From Campylobacter concisus (GTDB taxonomy: Bacteria > Campylobacterota > Campylobacteria > Campylobacterales > Campylobacteraceae): 6,458 bases of DNA. The notes below the pieces were generated by a model. It made no database searches and was not told where the DNA came from. It saw nothing but the letters and a program-made list of their open reading frames with translations. How positions within the stretch are numbered: position 1 is the stretch's first letter; every line of letters starts with the position of its first letter. Below, piece by piece: positions 5,962-6,458 of the stretch. Made by a program: the position numbers and the translations under genes. Where the stretch lies: the NCBI GenBank assembly GCA_018375265.1, contig JAHADO010000079.1, forward strand, positions 1 to 6,458, in the 5' to 3' direction.

Positions 5962-6237
5962 ATGATCCCATTTAGTGATGAAGAGCTTTTAAAACCAGTG
6001 ACTGCGAGTTTGCAAAAGGTGCTACCTATGCTTGAAAATGACGGCGGCGGCATGGAGCTACTTGGCATAAAAAATGGCAAAATTTACGTAAGACTCACAG
6101 GACATTGTCACGGATGCGCAGCCAGCACGACCACGCTAAAATACGGCATCGAAAGGCAACTTCGCATCGACATTCATCCAGAGCTTGAGGTCATAAATGT
6201 TCCAATAGGCGAGGAATTTAACATTGATGGATTATAA
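5962..6237 (+). CDS. NifU-like Fe-S cluster carrier (NifU C-terminal domain protein)
   Basis: This protein of 91 residues consists only of the NifU C-terminal (Nfu) domain. The helix PVTASLQKVLPMLENDGGG (12-30) is followed by strands MELLGIKNGKIYVRLTG and the cluster-binding GHCHGCAAS motif with C49 and C52 (CxxC), then a helix and LEVINV. Nfu proteins hold a [4Fe-4S] or [2Fe-2S] cluster between two monomers and pass it to target enzymes. Neither the scaffold domain of full NifU nor the degenerate A-type domain of NfuA is present, so carrier is the safer reading than scaffold. The same small protein is found in C. jejuni (Cj1639, from memory), next to a small hypothetical gene and murE. The stop overlaps the next gene by 11 nt. 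Confidence 0.93.
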   Translation: MIPFSDEELLKPVTASLQKVLPMLENDGGGMELLGIKNGKIYVRLTGHCHGCAASTTTLKYGIERQLRIDIHPELEVINVPIGEEFNIDGL

Positions 6238-6458
6238 AAAAATAGGCATAAAATATTTCAAACGCTCTAAATTTAAAGATGCGATCTTTTACTTTTCGCT
6301 AGCCTATGAAAAGACGCAGGAGAAAAATTTGCTATTTTTGATACAAATTTGCTCTCTTGGCGAGGAAAATGCCGAGGAGGCAAAGCTCTTATTTGACTAC
6401 TACATGGCGAAAGTAAGAGCTGGCGAAGACGACGAGGGCGTGGAGGAAATTTTAAAAA
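6227..6458 (+). CDS. TPR-like hypothetical protein, N-terminal part (runs off the window)
   Basis: The ATG at 6227 lies inside the end of the NifU-like gene, overlapping by 11 nt in another frame. The frame then stays open for 77 codons to the window edge. The first ~28 residues, MDYKKIGIKYFKRSKFKDAI followed by FYFSLAYE, fit a tetratricopeptide repeat (small/aromatic pattern of a helix pair), and an acidic helix follows (LGEENAEEAKLLFDYYM). There is no signal peptide. The close overlap implies co-translation with the Nfu protein. In C. jejuni the matching position holds a small hypothetical gene ahead of murE, so murE is a reasonable guess for what lies just beyond. A GGCGAGGAA stretch at 6208-6216 could serve as a distant ribosome-binding site. 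A specific function cannot be assigned. Confidence 0.8.
   Translation, partial: MDYKKIGIKYFKRSKFKDAIFYFSLAYEKTQEKNLLFLIQICSLGEENAEEAKLLFDYYMAKVRAGEDDEGVEEILK

Overview
The window looks like chromosomal DNA from a Campylobacter species of the C. concisus/curvus/showae type. The evidence is AT-rich DNA full of the hexamer AAATTT, an epsilonproteobacterial rpoA-rplQ end, Campylobacter-style promoters (good -10 boxes with no clear -35), and a NifU-like gene followed by a small TPR gene. The genus call is good; the species is a guess.

Layout. Positions 1-393 hold the 3' end of rpoA, followed by rplQ (405-761) and a strong terminator (767-790). This closes the ribosomal protein operon. Positions 762-1692 are an AT-rich gap of about 930 bp with no convincing gene. 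It carries about twenty AAATTT copies, a diverged direct repeat, some minus-strand open frames without start codons, and at its right end a very good sigma-28 (FliA) promoter. That promoter drives a 328-residue, cysteine-free orphan protein (1693-2679), probably a flagellar co-expressed and possibly flagellum-secreted protein.

Positions 2784-5826 form a four-gene transport operon. It encodes a 203-residue protein resembling a cut-down [FeFe]-hydrogenase H-cluster domain, a TauC/SsuC-type permease, its ATPase, and a TauA/SsuA/NMT1-type periplasmic binding protein. The first three genes overlap by 4 nt each, so they are translationally coupled. The binding-protein gene has its own -10 box inside a perfect 16-bp palindrome and a strong ribosome-binding site, and ends in a perfect hairpin terminator. 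The substrate cannot be read from the sequence. The hydrogenase-like partner, which keeps all four cysteines that would hold a [4Fe-4S] cluster, is the most unusual part of the window.

Positions 5962-6458 start a separate unit with its own promoter: a small NifU C-terminal-domain protein (Fe-S carrier), overlapped by the start of a TPR-like gene that runs off the window. No tRNA, rRNA, CRISPR array, insertion sequence or phage gene was seen.
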